A stretch of 64,000 nucleotides of DNA from [Mycobacterium] fortunisiensis (GCF_019050325.1 NZ_VOMB01000026.1:50441-114440); one strand, 5' to 3'. Positions 15,888 to 25,116 are shown, counted from the stretch's first letter. Notes: generated from the sequence alone by a model not told the origin. Numbers and translations: made by a program.

Positions 15888-18416
15888 CTACTCCGCGGTG
15901 GCTGCGGCCTTGGCCAGATCCGGACCGTCGGAGCCGGCCGCCTTGGGCGCACCGGAGAACGTGAACTTCGCGTCCTCGCCGGCGCCTTCGCCGTCCCAGC
16001 CCTCGACATCGACCGTGACCAGCTGGCCCGGGCCGAGCTCCTCGAACAGGATCTTCTCCGAGAGCTGATCCTCGATCTCGCGCTGGATGGTGCGCCGCAG
16101 CGGGCGCGCGCCCAGCACCGGATCGAAGCCGCGCTTGGCCAGCAGAGCCTTGGCCTTCGGCGTCAACTCCATGGCCATGTCCTTGGCGCTCAGCTGGTTG
16201 CCGACCCGGCCGATCATCAGGTCGACCATCTGGATGATCTCGTCCTGTGTCAGCTGGTGGAACACGATGATGTCATCGATGCGGTTGAGGAACTCAGGCC
16301 GGAAGTGCTTCTTGAGCTCGTCGTTGACCTTCTGCTTCATCCGCTCGTAGTTGTTCTCGCCGCCGCCCTGGCTGAAGCCCAGCCCGACCGCCTTGGAGAT
16401 GTCGGACGTGCCCAGGTTGGAGGTGAAGATCAACACCGTGTTCTTGAAGTCGACAGTGCGGCCCTGACCGTCGGTGAGACGACCGTCCTCCAGGACCTGC
16501 AACAGGCTGTTGTAGATCTCCTGGTGGGCCTTCTCGATCTCGTCGAACAGCACGACACTGAACGGCTTGCGGCGCACCTTCTCGGTGAGCTGACCGCCCT
16601 CTTCGTAGCCGACGTAGCCCGGAGGGGCACCGAACAGCCGCGACGCGGTGAAGCGATCGTGGAACTCGCCCATGTCGATCTGGATCAGGGCGTCGTCGTC
16701 GCCGAACAGGAAGTTGGCCAGCGCCTTGGACAGCTCGGTCTTACCGACACCGGACGGGCCGGCGAAGATGAACGAACCGGACGGGCGCTTCGGATCCTTC
16801 AGACCGGCACGGGTACGCCGGATGGCCTTTGAAACAGCCTTGACGGCGTCTTCCTGGCCGATGATCCGCTTGTGCAGCTCCTCTTCCATGCGCAGCAGGC
16901 GCGTGGTCTCGGCCTCGGTCAGCTTGAACACCGGGATACCGGTCCAGTTGCCGAGCACCTCGGCGATCTGCTCGTCATCGACCTCGGCGACGACGTCGAG
17001 ATCACCGGAACGCCACTGCTTCTCACGCTCGGCGCGCTGGGCGACCAGCTGCTTCTCCCGGTCACGCAGGCTCGCGGCCTTCTCGAAGTCCTGCGCGTCG
17101 ATCGCGGACTCCTTCTCCCGGCGCGCGTCGGCGATCTTCTCGTCGAACTCACGCAGGTCTGGCGGAGCGGTCATCCGGCGGATCCGCATCCGGGCCCCGG
17201 CCTCGTCGATGAGGTCGATCGCCTTGTCCGGCAGGAACCGGTCGTTGATGTAGCGGTCGGCCAGGGTGGCCGCGGCCACCAGGGCACCGTCGGTGATCGA
17301 GACGCGGTGATGCGCCTCGTAGCGGTCCCGCAGACCCTTGAGGATCTCGATGGTGTGCTCAACCGTCGGCTCACCCACCTGGACCGGCTGGAACCGGCGT
17401 TCCAGGGCGGCGTCCTTCTCGATGTACTTGCGGTACTCGTCGAGGGTGGTCGCGCCGATGGTCTGCAGCTCGCCACGGGCCAGCTTGGGCTTCAGGATGC
17501 TGGCGGCGTCGATGGCGCCCTCGGCGGCACCCGCACCCACGAGCGTGTGCAGCTCGTCGATGAACAGGATGATGTCGCCGCGGGTGTTGATCTCCTTGAG
17601 CACCTTCTTCAGGCGCTCCTCGAAGTCACCGCGGTAGCGGCTGCCGGCCACCAGCGAACCCAGGTCCAGGGTGTAGAGCTGCTTGTCCTTGAGCGTCTCG
17701 GGGACCTCGCCGTGCACGATGGCCTGGGCCAGGCCCTCGACGACGGCGGTCTTGCCGACGCCGGGCTCGCCGATCAGCACCGGGTTGTTCTTGGTGCGCC
17801 GGCTCAGCACCTGCATGACCCGCTCGATTTCCTTCTCACGGCCGATGACCGGATCGAGCTTGCCCTCCATCGCGGCGGCGGTCAGGTTGCGGCCGAACTG
17901 GTCGAGGACCAGCGAGGTGGACGGCGAGCCGGATTCGCCGCCGCGGCCACCGGTGCCGGCCTCCGCGGCCTCCTTGCCCTGGTAGCCGCTCAGCAGCTGG
18001 ATCACCTGCTGGCGCACCCGGGTCAGCTCGGCGCCGAGCTTGACCAGCACCTGGGCGGCCACGCCTTCGCCTTCGCGGATCAGGCCGAGCAGGATGTGCT
18101 CGGTGCCGATGTAGTTGTGGCCGAGCTGCAGCGCCTCGCGCAGGGACAGCTCCAGCACCTTCTTGGCGCGCGGCGTGAACGGGATGTGGCCGGACGGGGC
18201 CTGCTGACCCTGGCCGATGATCTCCTCGACCTGGCTGCGCACGCCTTCCAGCGAAATGCCCAACGACTCCAGCGACTTGGCGGCTACGCCCTCGCCCTCG
18301 TGAATAAGACCCAACAGGATGTGCTCGGTCCCGATGTAGTTGTGGTTGAGCATCCGGGCTTCTTCTTGCGCCAGGACGACGACCCTGCGGGCACGGTCGG
18401 TGAATCTCTCAAACAT
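15888..18416 (-). CDS. clpC1: ATP-dependent Clp protease ATP-binding subunit ClpC1
   Basis: ClpC1 is the AAA+ unfoldase that feeds substrates to ClpP1P2. The 842-residue protein has two N-terminal Clp repeats (both with a NYIGTEHILLGLI segment, within residues 1-145), a first AAA domain with Walker A GEPGVGKTA near residue 215, a UVR-containing coiled middle region near 430-465, and a second AAA domain with Walker A GPSGVGKTE near residue 552. This is the full family layout. The N-terminal domain is the target of cyclomarin and related drugs. It is transcribed alone, with its own leader and a strong terminator. Confidence 0.97.
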   Translation of the reverse strand: MFERFTDRARRVVVLAQEEARMLNHNYIGTEHILLGLIHEGEGVAAKSLESLGISLEGVRSQVEEIIGQGQQAPSGHIPFTPRAKKVLELSLREALQLGHNYIGTEHILLGLIREGEGVAAQVLVKLGAELTRVRQQVIQLLSGYQGKEAAEAGTGGRGGESGSPSTSLVLDQFGRNLTAAAMEGKLDPVIGREKEIERVMQVLSRRTKNNPVLIGEPGVGKTAVVEGLAQAIVHGEVPETLKDKQLYTLDLGSLVAGSRYRGDFEERLKKVLKEINTRGDIILFIDELHTLVGAGAAEGAIDAASILKPKLARGELQTIGATTLDEYRKYIEKDAALERRFQPVQVGEPTVEHTIEILKGLRDRYEAHHRVSITDGALVAAATLADRYINDRFLPDKAIDLIDEAGARMRIRRMTAPPDLREFDEKIADARREKESAIDAQDFEKAASLRDREKQLVAQRAEREKQWRSGDLDVVAEVDDEQIAEVLGNWTGIPVFKLTEAETTRLLRMEEELHKRIIGQEDAVKAVSKAIRRTRAGLKDPKRPSGSFIFAGPSGVGKTELSKALANFLFGDDDALIQIDMGEFHDRFTASRLFGAPPGYVGYEEGGQLTEKVRRKPFSVVLFDEIEKAHQEIYNSLLQVLEDGRLTDGQGRTVDFKNTVLIFTSNLGTSDISKAVGLGFSQGGGENNYERMKQKVNDELKKHFRPEFLNRIDDIIVFHQLTQDEIIQMVDLMIGRVGNQLSAKDMAMELTPKAKALLAKRGFDPVLGARPLRRTIQREIEDQLSEKILFEELGPGQLVTVDVEGWDGEGAGEDAKFTFSGAPKAAGSDGPDLAKAAATAE

Positions 18417-18435
18417 CGGTGGTTACCTGCTCTCC

Positions 18436-18448
18436 ATCGCGTAGCGAT
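18436..18448. promoter_or_regulatory. palindrome in the clpC1 leader
   Basis: ATCGC-GTA-GCGAT is a perfect 5-bp inverted repeat around a 3-base centre, 20 bases upstream of the clpC1 start. clp genes in actinobacteria are controlled by ClgR, and this could be a binding site, but I do not claim a match to its consensus. Confidence 0.3.
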
Positions 18449-18659
18449 ACCCGCGTACGGCTTCGTTATATCGGTTTTCTTCCGGCCCGCACGTAGTACC
18501 TACCGTCCACTCTAATGGGCGGCCGCCCCGGGCGCGGAGGTTGGCGGTCCGTTCCGCCCGAGGAGACCTGCCGGCATCCGGTGCTGCAGATGAGCAACGC
18601 CGCCGGTCGGCGAATCGTTTCCGAAAACCCCCGGTTTCGGAGTTCGCCGCTAGCGAAAA

Positions 18660-18690
18660 CTCCGGACCGGGAATTCTCACCGGTCCGGAG
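18660..18690 (-). terminator. intrinsic terminator of lsr2
   Basis: CTCCGGACCGG (18660-18670) and CCGGTCCGGAG (18680-18690) form an 11-bp stem with a 9-base loop. Read on the minus strand the stem is followed at once by GTTTTC. It lies 30 bases after the lsr2 stop. Confidence 0.85.
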
Positions 18691-18719
18691 CTGGCAACTA
18701 TCTATTGAGTTGCGGTCGA

Positions 18720-19061
18720 TTATGTGGCGGCGTGGAAGGCATCGATCACATCCGCCGGGATCCGCCCGCGAGTGGACACGTTGTGGCCGTTGCGGCGGGC
18801 CCATTCACGGATGGCCGCACTCTGCTCACGATCGATGGCGCCGCGACCACGAGCCGGGCCTGCCGCCCGTCCGCGCCGACGCCCGCCGACCCGGCGGCCG
18901 GCCTCCACCCACTGCTTCAGATCGTTGCGGAGCTTGGCGGCATTTTTGGCGGAAAGATCGATCTCATAGGTAACACCGTCGAGGCCGAATTCGACCGTCT
19001 CGTCAGCGGTCGCTTCACCGTCGAAATCATCGACCAACGTGACGGTCACTTTCTTCGCCAT
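18720..19061 (-). CDS. lsr2: nucleoid-associated xenogeneic silencer Lsr2
   Basis: Lsr2 is the mycobacterial H-NS analogue. It binds AT-rich minor grooves, bridges DNA and silences acquired genes. I start at the ATG at 19061 (113 residues, MAKKVTVTLVDDFDG), the usual length. The N-terminal dimerisation domain spans about residues 1-60, then a basic linker, then the DNA-binding domain with the AT-hook-like RGR at residues 98-100. It is a single-gene unit with its own terminator. It would be expected to act on the AT-rich accessory genes near the end of this window. Confidence 0.96.
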   Translation of the reverse strand: MAKKVTVTLVDDFDGEATADETVEFGLDGVTYEIDLSAKNAAKLRNDLKQWVEAGRRVGGRRRGRAAGPARGRGAIDREQSAAIREWARRNGHNVSTRGRIPADVIDAFHAAT

Positions 19062-19106
19062 TACCCCGCACCGAACCCTTCTGCTACGCATTGGTGACTA
19101 CCGGTG

Positions 19107-19112
19107 AGTATC
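19107..19112 (-). promoter_or_regulatory. possible -10 element of lsr2
   Basis: On the minus strand this reads GATACT, within CAGGATACTCACC, about 45 bases upstream of the lsr2 ATG. It is close to the mycobacterial TANNNT-type -10, but no -35 is obvious. Confidence 0.3.
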
Positions 19113-19191
19113 CTGCACCCGAGCCCTAATCTGCCACACAACACGCACATTTCCAACAACGCGCGGATCGCGGCAGTTCAGTTCCTGCGAC

Positions 19192-20715
19192 TCAGTTACC
19201 GTGACGGCGAACAATCGGGAACAAAACCGTCTCCCGAATAGACAAGCCGGTCAGTGCCATCAACAAGCGATCGATACCCATTCCGGTGCCGGTGGTGGGC
19301 GGCATCGCATACTCCAATGCGGCGAGGAAATCCTCGTCGAGAACCATTGCTTCGTCGTCGCCGGCGGCTGCCGCCCGGGCCTGGGCTTCGAATCGTTCCC
19401 GCTGGATTACCGGGTCGACGAGTTCAGAATATCCGGTGGCGAGTTCGAAACGCCGTACGTAGAGATCCCATTTCTCGGTCACGCCGGGAATGCTGCGGTG
19501 AGCCCGGGTGAGCGGCGACGTCTCGACCGGGAAGTCGCGGACGAACGTCGGGGCCCACAACTTCTCGCCCACCGTGTGTTCCCAGAGTTCCTCGACCAAT
19601 TTCCCGTGCCCGTAGCCACGGTCACGCGCAATCTCGACGCCGAGCTGATCGGCAATACCCCACAAGTGTTCAACTGACGTCTCGGGGGTGATCTCCTCAC
19701 CGAGAGCCGCGGACAACGAAGGATACATTTCCAATGTGTCCCATTGCCCGTCGAGGTCGTAGACACTGCCATCGGGCAATGGCACTTGACGCGTTCCGAT
19801 CGCCTCGTCGGCCACCTCTTGAATAAGTTCCCGGGTGACCACCGCCGAATCGTTGTAGTCGCCGTAGGCCTGATATGTCTCCAACATTGAGAATTCCGGC
19901 GAGTGCGTGGAATCGACACCCTCGTTACGAAAGTTTCGGTTCAACTCGAAAACCCGGTCAAATCCGCCGACGATGCAGCGTTTGAGGAACAACTCCGGGG
20001 CGATCCGCAGGTACAGATCCACATCGAGGGCATTGGAGTGGGTGATGAACGGCCGGGCCGCCGCCCCACCGGCCAGCGTCTGCAGCATCGGCGTCTCGAC
20101 CTCGAGAAAGCCCCGGCGCTCCAGAGCCGAGCGCACCGCACGCACCACAGCCACCCGTTGCCGCGCAATGGTGCGCGCCTCCGGTCGCACGATGAGATCC
20201 ACATAACGCTGCCGGACCCGGGCCTCTTCGCTCATTTCCTTGTGGGCAACCGGCAGTGGCCGCAACGCCTTGGCCGCCAGCTGCCACGAATCGGCCAGCA
20301 CCGACAGCTCACCGCGCTTGGAACTGATCACCTCACCGTGCACGAACACGATGTCGCCGAGATCCACATCGGCCTTCCAGGCGTCCAGCGACTCCTGGCC
20401 CACCTGCGCCAGGCTGATCATCGCCTGCAGCTGCGTGCCGTCGCCCTCCTGCAGCGTCGCGAAACACAACTTGCCGGAATTGCGGGCGAACACCACCCGG
20501 CCCGACACCCCGACGATGTCGCCGGTCTGGGTGTCGGCGGCCAGCTCGGGATAGGCCGCCCGCAGCTCGGCCAGCGTGTGCGTGCGCGGAACGGTCACCG
20601 GGTACGGCTCACGCCCCTCGGCGAGCAAGCGCTCCCGCTTGGCCTGACGGATCCGGAACTGCTCGGGAAGGTCGGCCTGGGACTGGGACACGTCGGCACG
20701 ATCGGCGGGGCTCAC
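19192..20715 (-). CDS. lysS: lysyl-tRNA synthetase, class II
   Basis: The enzyme charges tRNA-Lys. I choose the GTG at 20715 (507 residues, protein beginning with the VSPADRADVSQ segment), because the open frame starting at 20748 would overlap the divergent gene. The OB-fold anticodon domain is N-terminal (residues about 60-160). Class II motifs are present: motif 2 in FRNEGVDSTHSPEFSMLE and motif 3 in GTGMGIDRLLMALTG. It corresponds to the lysS next to lsr2 in M. tuberculosis, not to the lysX fusion, since no membrane domain is present. Confidence 0.95.
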   Translation of the reverse strand: MSPADRADVSQSQADLPEQFRIRQAKRERLLAEGREPYPVTVPRTHTLAELRAAYPELAADTQTGDIVGVSGRVVFARNSGKLCFATLQEGDGTQLQAMISLAQVGQESLDAWKADVDLGDIVFVHGEVISSKRGELSVLADSWQLAAKALRPLPVAHKEMSEEARVRQRYVDLIVRPEARTIARQRVAVVRAVRSALERRGFLEVETPMLQTLAGGAAARPFITHSNALDVDLYLRIAPELFLKRCIVGGFDRVFELNRNFRNEGVDSTHSPEFSMLETYQAYGDYNDSAVVTRELIQEVADEAIGTRQVPLPDGSVYDLDGQWDTLEMYPSLSAALGEEITPETSVEHLWGIADQLGVEIARDRGYGHGKLVEELWEHTVGEKLWAPTFVRDFPVETSPLTRAHRSIPGVTEKWDLYVRRFELATGYSELVDPVIQRERFEAQARAAAAGDDEAMVLDEDFLAALEYAMPPTTGTGMGIDRLLMALTGLSIRETVLFPIVRRHGN

Positions 20716-20738
20716 AAAATGCCAGCTTAAATGAACAC

Positions 20739-21968
20739 GTGAACGCACAACTGCACGGCGAGGCGCTGGCCGCTCTCGGACACGAGCCGCTGGACTGGCG
20801 GTTCAAGGGCCTGCCCGCATCCTGGTCGGGACGCACTGCGGCCCAGGTCAGCTCGCTGCACCCGGCGTTGTTCGGCGACGGGCCGTCCGGCCCGGTGTGC
20901 GTGCTGGCCGAATCGGCGCTTGTGCACAACCTCACAAGCATGGCGGCGTGGTGTGCCGAGCGCGGCGTCGAATTGGCACCGCACGGCAAGACCCACATGG
21001 CGCCGCAGCTGTTGGCCCGCCAGTTCGCCGCCGGTGCGTGTGCCGTCACCGCCGCCACCGTCAACCAGGTCCGAGTCTTCCGGGCCTTCGGGGTCAGCGA
21101 CGTGGTGCTGGCCAACGAGGTGGTCGACCTGGGCGGGCTGGCCTGGTTGGCGGCCGAACTCGACGCCGATCCGGGCTTCCACGCCGTCTGCTGGGCGGAC
21201 TCGGTGGCCGGGGTGGAGCTGATGACGGCCGCGCTCGCCGGTGCCCGGCGCCGGGTCGACGTGTGCGTCGAGGTCGGGATGGCCGGCGGGCGCAGCGGAT
21301 GCCGCACCGACGCCGAGATCGACGAGGTGGCCCGCGCCGTCGCGGCCAGCCCCGCGCTGCGGCTGGTCGGGATCGCCGGCTACGAGGCCTCAGCCGGCCA
21401 GGAGGTGAGCCCCGAGGCGACCGAGCGGGTGCGGGCCTACCTGCGGGGCCTGCGGGCCGCCACGATCCGGCTGGCCGGGCTGTTCGAGACCGACGCCGTA
21501 ATCGTCAGCGCCGGCGGCAGCACCTATCCCGACCTGGTGGCCGACGAGCTCACCGGCGACTGGCCGGCGCCGTTGTCGGTGCGGACGATCTTGCGCAGCG
21601 GCTGCTACCTCACCCACGACCACGGCCTGTACGCCCGGACCTCGCCGCTGCAGCTGCAGTCGGCCCTGCAGGTGTGGGCACAGGTCGTGTCGCGACCCGA
21701 ACCCGGACTGGCGCTGGTGACGATGGGGCGGCGCGACGTGTCCTTCGATGCCGGACTTCCAGTGCCACTGAGCCTGCCCGGCTGCTCTGTGGTCAAACTC
21801 GACGACCAGCACGCCTACGTCCAGTTGACCGAACCCGACCAGGCCCCGGTCGGCGCGTGGCTGCCGTTCGGAATTTCGCACCCGTGCACCACATTCGACA
21901 AATGGCAGCTGATCCTGGTGCTCAACGACGAGCACCGGGTCATCGAGTTCGTGCGGACCTTCTTCTGA
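20739..21968 (+). CDS. D-serine dehydratase-like PLP enzyme
   Basis: The 409-residue protein is a fold-type III PLP enzyme (alanine-racemase N-terminal barrel). The PLP lysine is in APHGKTHMAPQ near residue 85. The C-terminal D-serine dehydratase-like domain carries the SHPCTTFDKW segment, whose His and Cys are the usual zinc ligands of this family. Relatives deaminate D-serine or cleave D-threonine; the substrate here cannot be read from sequence. The GTG start at 20739 is 23 bases from the divergent lysS start. M. tuberculosis has no such enzyme at this site as far as I recall, so it is an insertion in the syntenic block. Confidence 0.83.
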   Translation: MNAQLHGEALAALGHEPLDWRFKGLPASWSGRTAAQVSSLHPALFGDGPSGPVCVLAESALVHNLTSMAAWCAERGVELAPHGKTHMAPQLLARQFAAGACAVTAATVNQVRVFRAFGVSDVVLANEVVDLGGLAWLAAELDADPGFHAVCWADSVAGVELMTAALAGARRRVDVCVEVGMAGGRSGCRTDAEIDEVARAVAASPALRLVGIAGYEASAGQEVSPEATERVRAYLRGLRAATIRLAGLFETDAVIVSAGGSTYPDLVADELTGDWPAPLSVRTILRSGCYLTHDHGLYARTSPLQLQSALQVWAQVVSRPEPGLALVTMGRRDVSFDAGLPVPLSLPGCSVVKLDDQHAYVQLTEPDQAPVGAWLPFGISHPCTTFDKWQLILVLNDEHRVIEFVRTFF

Positions 21969-21984
21969 CGCTGTGGCCCGGTGA

Positions 21985-22800
21985 CTATTTGGCCGGTTTG
22001 AGCCGGCCCCGCTGACTGTCCCGGTTGCGCTCGAACACCAGGCGCAGCCCGTCGAGGGTGAGATGCCGGTCGTAGTGCTGCACGGTACGCAGATCCGGCA
22101 GCACCAGCGATGCGGTGTAGCCGGTGGCCACCACCGCGACATCGTCGCCGGCGAAACCGTCGACGTCGTCCCGGATCCGGGTGACGAGGCCGTCCACCAG
22201 CGCGGCGAAACCGAACACCGCACCGGCCTGCATGCATTCCACGGTGTTCTTGCCGATCACCGAGCGCGGGCGGGTCAGCTCGACGCGGCGCAGCGCGGCC
22301 GATCGGGCCGCCGCGGCATCGGAGGACACCTGCACACCCGGTGCGATCGCCCCGCCGAGGAACTCACCCTTGGCCGACACCACGTCGACGCAGATCGAGG
22401 AGCCGAAATCGACGATGATCGAGGCGGTTCCGTATTTGTGGTACGCGGCAAGGCAATTCACGATCCGGTCGGCGCCGACTTCCTTCGGGTTGTCGACCAG
22501 CAGCGGGATGCCGGTGCGCACACCGGGCTCGATCAGCACGTGCGGCACCGACGGCCAGTACTGCTCGAGCATCAGCCGCACCTCGTGCAGCACCGAGGGC
22601 ACGGTGGACAGCCCGGCGGCACCGGTCAACCGCTCGGAGTCGTCACCGATCAGACCGTCGATGGTGAGCGCCAGCTCATCGGCGGTCACCTCGGACTCGG
22701 TCCGGATCCGCCACTGCTGCACCACTTTCGCGTGATCTCCGGATCCGGAGATCAACCCGACGATGGTGTGGGTGTTGCGGACGTCGATCGCGAGCAACAT
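21985..22800 (-). CDS. coaX: type III pantothenate kinase
   Basis: CoaX phosphorylates pantothenate, the first step of CoA synthesis, without being inhibited by CoA like type I kinases. The 271-residue protein begins with the phosphate-binding motif MLLAIDVRNTHTIVGL, has the DFGSSICVDVVSAKGEFLGG segment split across the ASKHA fold, and PGVRTGIPLLVDNP. It is last in the panC-panD-coaX series, with its start sharing one base with the panD stop. Mycobacteria also encode type I CoaA elsewhere, and some reports find mycobacterial CoaX inactive, so its contribution is uncertain. Confidence 0.93.
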   Translation of the reverse strand: MLLAIDVRNTHTIVGLISGSGDHAKVVQQWRIRTESEVTADELALTIDGLIGDDSERLTGAAGLSTVPSVLHEVRLMLEQYWPSVPHVLIEPGVRTGIPLLVDNPKEVGADRIVNCLAAYHKYGTASIIVDFGSSICVDVVSAKGEFLGGAIAPGVQVSSDAAAARSAALRRVELTRPRSVIGKNTVECMQAGAVFGFAALVDGLVTRIRDDVDGFAGDDVAVVATGYTASLVLPDLRTVQHYDRHLTLDGLRLVFERNRDSQRGRLKPAK

Positions 22801-23216
22801 TATCGCGGCGACATCAGTTCGGACACGTCCTCGGGGACGTAGGCCGGATCGTGGCCGTGCTCGCCGAGGTCGATCTGCTTGTTGCCGTTGTCCACGAACA
22901 CGATCCTCGGCCGGTAGGCGCGCGCCTCGGCGTCCTCCATCACCCCGTAGGCGATCAGGATCACCAGATCACCGGGGTGGATGAGATGTGCTGCGGCACC
23001 GTTGATGCCGATCACCCCGCTGCCACGCTCACCGGTGATGGCATACGTCACCAGCCGGGCACCGTTGTCGATGTCGACGATGGTCACCTGCTCACCTTCG
23101 AGCAGATCGGCCGCCTCCATCAGATCAGCGTCGATGGTCACCGAGCCCACGTAGTGCAGGTCGGCCTGCGTCACGGTGGCGCGGTGAATCTTGGATTTCA
23201 GCATGGTGCGCTGCAT
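22800..23216 (-). CDS. panD: aspartate 1-decarboxylase precursor
   Basis: PanD makes beta-alanine from aspartate for pantothenate synthesis. The 138-residue proenzyme self-cleaves between Gly24 and Ser25 in HYVGSVTID to form the pyruvoyl cofactor; by direct count these residues are at 24 and 25. The GINGAAAHLIHPGDLVI core is typical. The C-terminal tail, where pyrazinoic acid resistance mutations occur in M. tuberculosis, is present but differs in sequence. The start overlaps the panC stop by one base. Confidence 0.96.
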   Translation of the reverse strand: MQRTMLKSKIHRATVTQADLHYVGSVTIDADLMEAADLLEGEQVTIVDIDNGARLVTYAITGERGSGVIGINGAAAHLIHPGDLVILIAYGVMEDAEARAYRPRIVFVDNGNKQIDLGEHGHDPAYVPEDVSELMSPR

Positions 23217-24160
23217 CAGTTCCTCCAGGGCAGTTCGCGATTGTTGTCGTCGCCGACGCGAGGATGTCCGTCGATCCCCGCGGACGCGCCGATGTCGACG
23301 GAGATGTTGTCCAACAAGCGGGTTCGGCCCAGACGCGCGGCCACCAGCAGCCGGGCCTGACCTTCCTCCGGTGCGGGACCGAGCAGCGGATCACGCACCT
23401 CCAGGTAGTCGACCTCGATGGCCGGAACCTCGTCGAGCACCGCGCGGGCCGCGTCGATGGCGGCCGACGCCCCGCCCGCGGCGGCGTATTTGCCCGCCAG
23501 CAACGCCGCCGACAGGGCACCGGCCTGTTCACGCTCGTCGGCGTCGAGGTAGCGGTTACGGGATGACATCGCCAATCCGTCGGACTCGCGCACGATCGGA
23601 ACCCCGACGATCTGCACGTCGACATTGAGATCGGCCACCATCTGCCGGATCAACGCCAGTTGCTGGTAGTCCTTCTCGCCGAAGAAGGCCCGGTCCGGCC
23701 GTACGATCTGGAGCAGCTTGAACACGACGGTCAGCACTCCGGCGAAATGTCCCGGCCGCGAAGCGCCTTCGAGTTCACCGCCGACTGTCCCCGGCTGCAC
23801 GCTGGTACGCGGCCCATCCGGATACATCGCCGAACCAGTTGGGGTGAAAGCGATCTCCACCCCCTCCGCCCGGAGCAGGGCCAGATCCTCGTCGAGGGGA
23901 CGCGGGTAGGCATCGAGGTCCTCCCCTGCCCCGAACTGCAGCGGGTTGACGAAGATCGACACCACCACGACCGCACCTGGTACCCGTTTGGCCGCTCGGA
24001 TCAGGGTCAGGTGTCCCTCGTGCAGCGCGCCCATGGTGGGCACCAGGGTGACCCGCCGGCCGCTGCCGCGCAGGGCGCGGGCGACCGCCGCCACATCGGC
24101 CGGTGCGGAGTACACGTTGAGGTCGCCGGCGACGAACTTGGGTGGGTTGGCTTGGGTCAT
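23216..24160 (-). CDS. panC: pantothenate synthetase
   Basis: PanC joins pantoate and beta-alanine with ATP hydrolysis. The 314-residue protein has the HIGH-like MGALHEGHLTLI motif, the FVNPLQFG pantoate-binding loop, FFGEKDYQQL and the KMSK-like DGLAMSSRNRYL. Its partner PanD is encoded immediately downstream, and the DUF2520 protein gene overlaps its start by 4 bases. The ATG at 24160 gives an N-terminus close to the known mycobacterial enzyme. Confidence 0.96.
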   Translation of the reverse strand: MTQANPPKFVAGDLNVYSAPADVAAVARALRGSGRRVTLVPTMGALHEGHLTLIRAAKRVPGAVVVVSIFVNPLQFGAGEDLDAYPRPLDEDLALLRAEGVEIAFTPTGSAMYPDGPRTSVQPGTVGGELEGASRPGHFAGVLTVVFKLLQIVRPDRAFFGEKDYQQLALIRQMVADLNVDVQIVGVPIVRESDGLAMSSRNRYLDADEREQAGALSAALLAGKYAAAGGASAAIDAARAVLDEVPAIEVDYLEVRDPLLGPAPEEGQARLLVAARLGRTRLLDNISVDIGASAGIDGHPRVGDDNNRELPWRN

Positions 24161-25116
24161 CCGTGACTCGTTTCCGGGCTCGGTTCCGTGAGGACTGCCA
24201 GCACGTCCCGCGGTGCACGGGCACGTTGCGCGGTACGCAGCGAGTTGGCCCGATAGGCCTGCGCCAGTTCGGGATCCAGCTCGCCGAGGGCATGCAGGTG
24301 GGCGGCCACCGCGGCGGCGTCGCCACGGGCCACCGGGCCGGTCAGGGCGGCCTGGCCGCGCTGCAGTGCGTTTTCCAGCGCGGCCCGGGCCAGCGGGCCC
24401 ACCACGCGCTCGGGCAGACCGCCCGGGGCGTCGCCGACGAGTTCCTGCCCCAGCAGCTCCTGTCCGCGCAGCGATGCCCGCAGGACGTCCACCGCGTCGA
24501 GTACCAACGTGACCAGATGGTTGCCGGCATGTGCGAGCGCCGCATGGTATTGCGTCCGAGCGGATTCGGGCACCCGGAACGGCTCGCCGCCGATCTCAAG
24601 CACCAGCGACTGGCCGATCGCGTAACCCACCTCGTCGGCCGCGGTGATGCCGAAGCAGGCGTCGGGCAGCCGGGCGATGTCCTCGTCGGCGCCGGTGAAC
24701 GTCATCGCCGGGTGGATGGCCAACGGTATGCAGCCTTGTTCGGTGAGCGGGGCCAGCACCGCCACCCCGTTGGCCCCCGAGGTGTGCACCACGATGGTGC
24801 CGGGCCGGACGACGCCGGTGGCGGCCAGACCGGACACCAGCGCGGACAGCTCGGCGTCGGGCACCGTCAACAGCAGCAGTTCGGACCGCTGCGCCACGTC
24901 CTGGACGGCAAGGATCGCCGTGTCGGGCAGCCTGCGCTGGGCTCGCAGCCGCGACGGTTCGGAGATCGCACTGCAGGCCACCACCACGTGCTCGACCCGC
25001 TCCAGGGCATAACCGAGCGCCGTCCCGACCCGGCCGGCGGAGATGATGCCGACGCTGAGCCTGGCCGGACGCAATCCCTCGGGCGGGGACCACCCGCCGA
25101 CAGGGGGCTGCTCCAT
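24157..25116 (-). CDS. Rossmann-fold DUF2520 protein in the pantothenate operon
   Basis: The 319-residue protein has an NAD(P)-binding Rossmann domain starting with VGIISAGRVGTALG (GxxxAGRVG) and a C-terminal helical DUF2520 domain with HAALAHAGNHLVTLVLDA. I use the ATG at 25116 (MEQPPVGGWSPPEG); the open frame extends 38 codons upstream but would overlap the preceding gene. The fold and the position, coupled by 4 bases to panC, suggest a reductase in pantoate supply, comparable to the alternative ketopantoate reductase PanG of Francisella; this is inference. Confidence 0.82.
   Translation of the reverse strand: MEQPPVGGWSPPEGLRPARLSVGIISAGRVGTALGYALERVEHVVVACSAISEPSRLRAQRRLPDTAILAVQDVAQRSELLLLTVPDAELSALVSGLAATGVVRPGTIVVHTSGANGVAVLAPLTEQGCIPLAIHPAMTFTGADEDIARLPDACFGITAADEVGYAIGQSLVLEIGGEPFRVPESARTQYHAALAHAGNHLVTLVLDAVDVLRASLRGQELLGQELVGDAPGGLPERVVGPLARAALENALQRGQAALTGPVARGDAAAVAAHLHALGELDPELAQAYRANSLRTAQRARAPRDVLAVLTEPSPETSHG

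Larger units (their letters stand above)
18417..18719. other. 303-bp region between clpC1 and lsr2 without a gene
   Basis: I see no gene here. From left to right it holds the clpC1 leader with a 13-bp palindrome at 18436-18448, an AT-richer patch near 18465-18480 that could be the clpC1 -10 region on the minus strand, a GC-rich middle with no clear structure, a small CCGAAA/TTTCGG hairpin at 18621-18640, and the lsr2 terminator at 18660-18690. Confidence 0.6.

Noticed and set aside
16872..18515. 547-codon frame antisense to clpC1
   Set aside because: Shadow of the conserved ATPase, rich in Leu/Gly/Asp with no motif.
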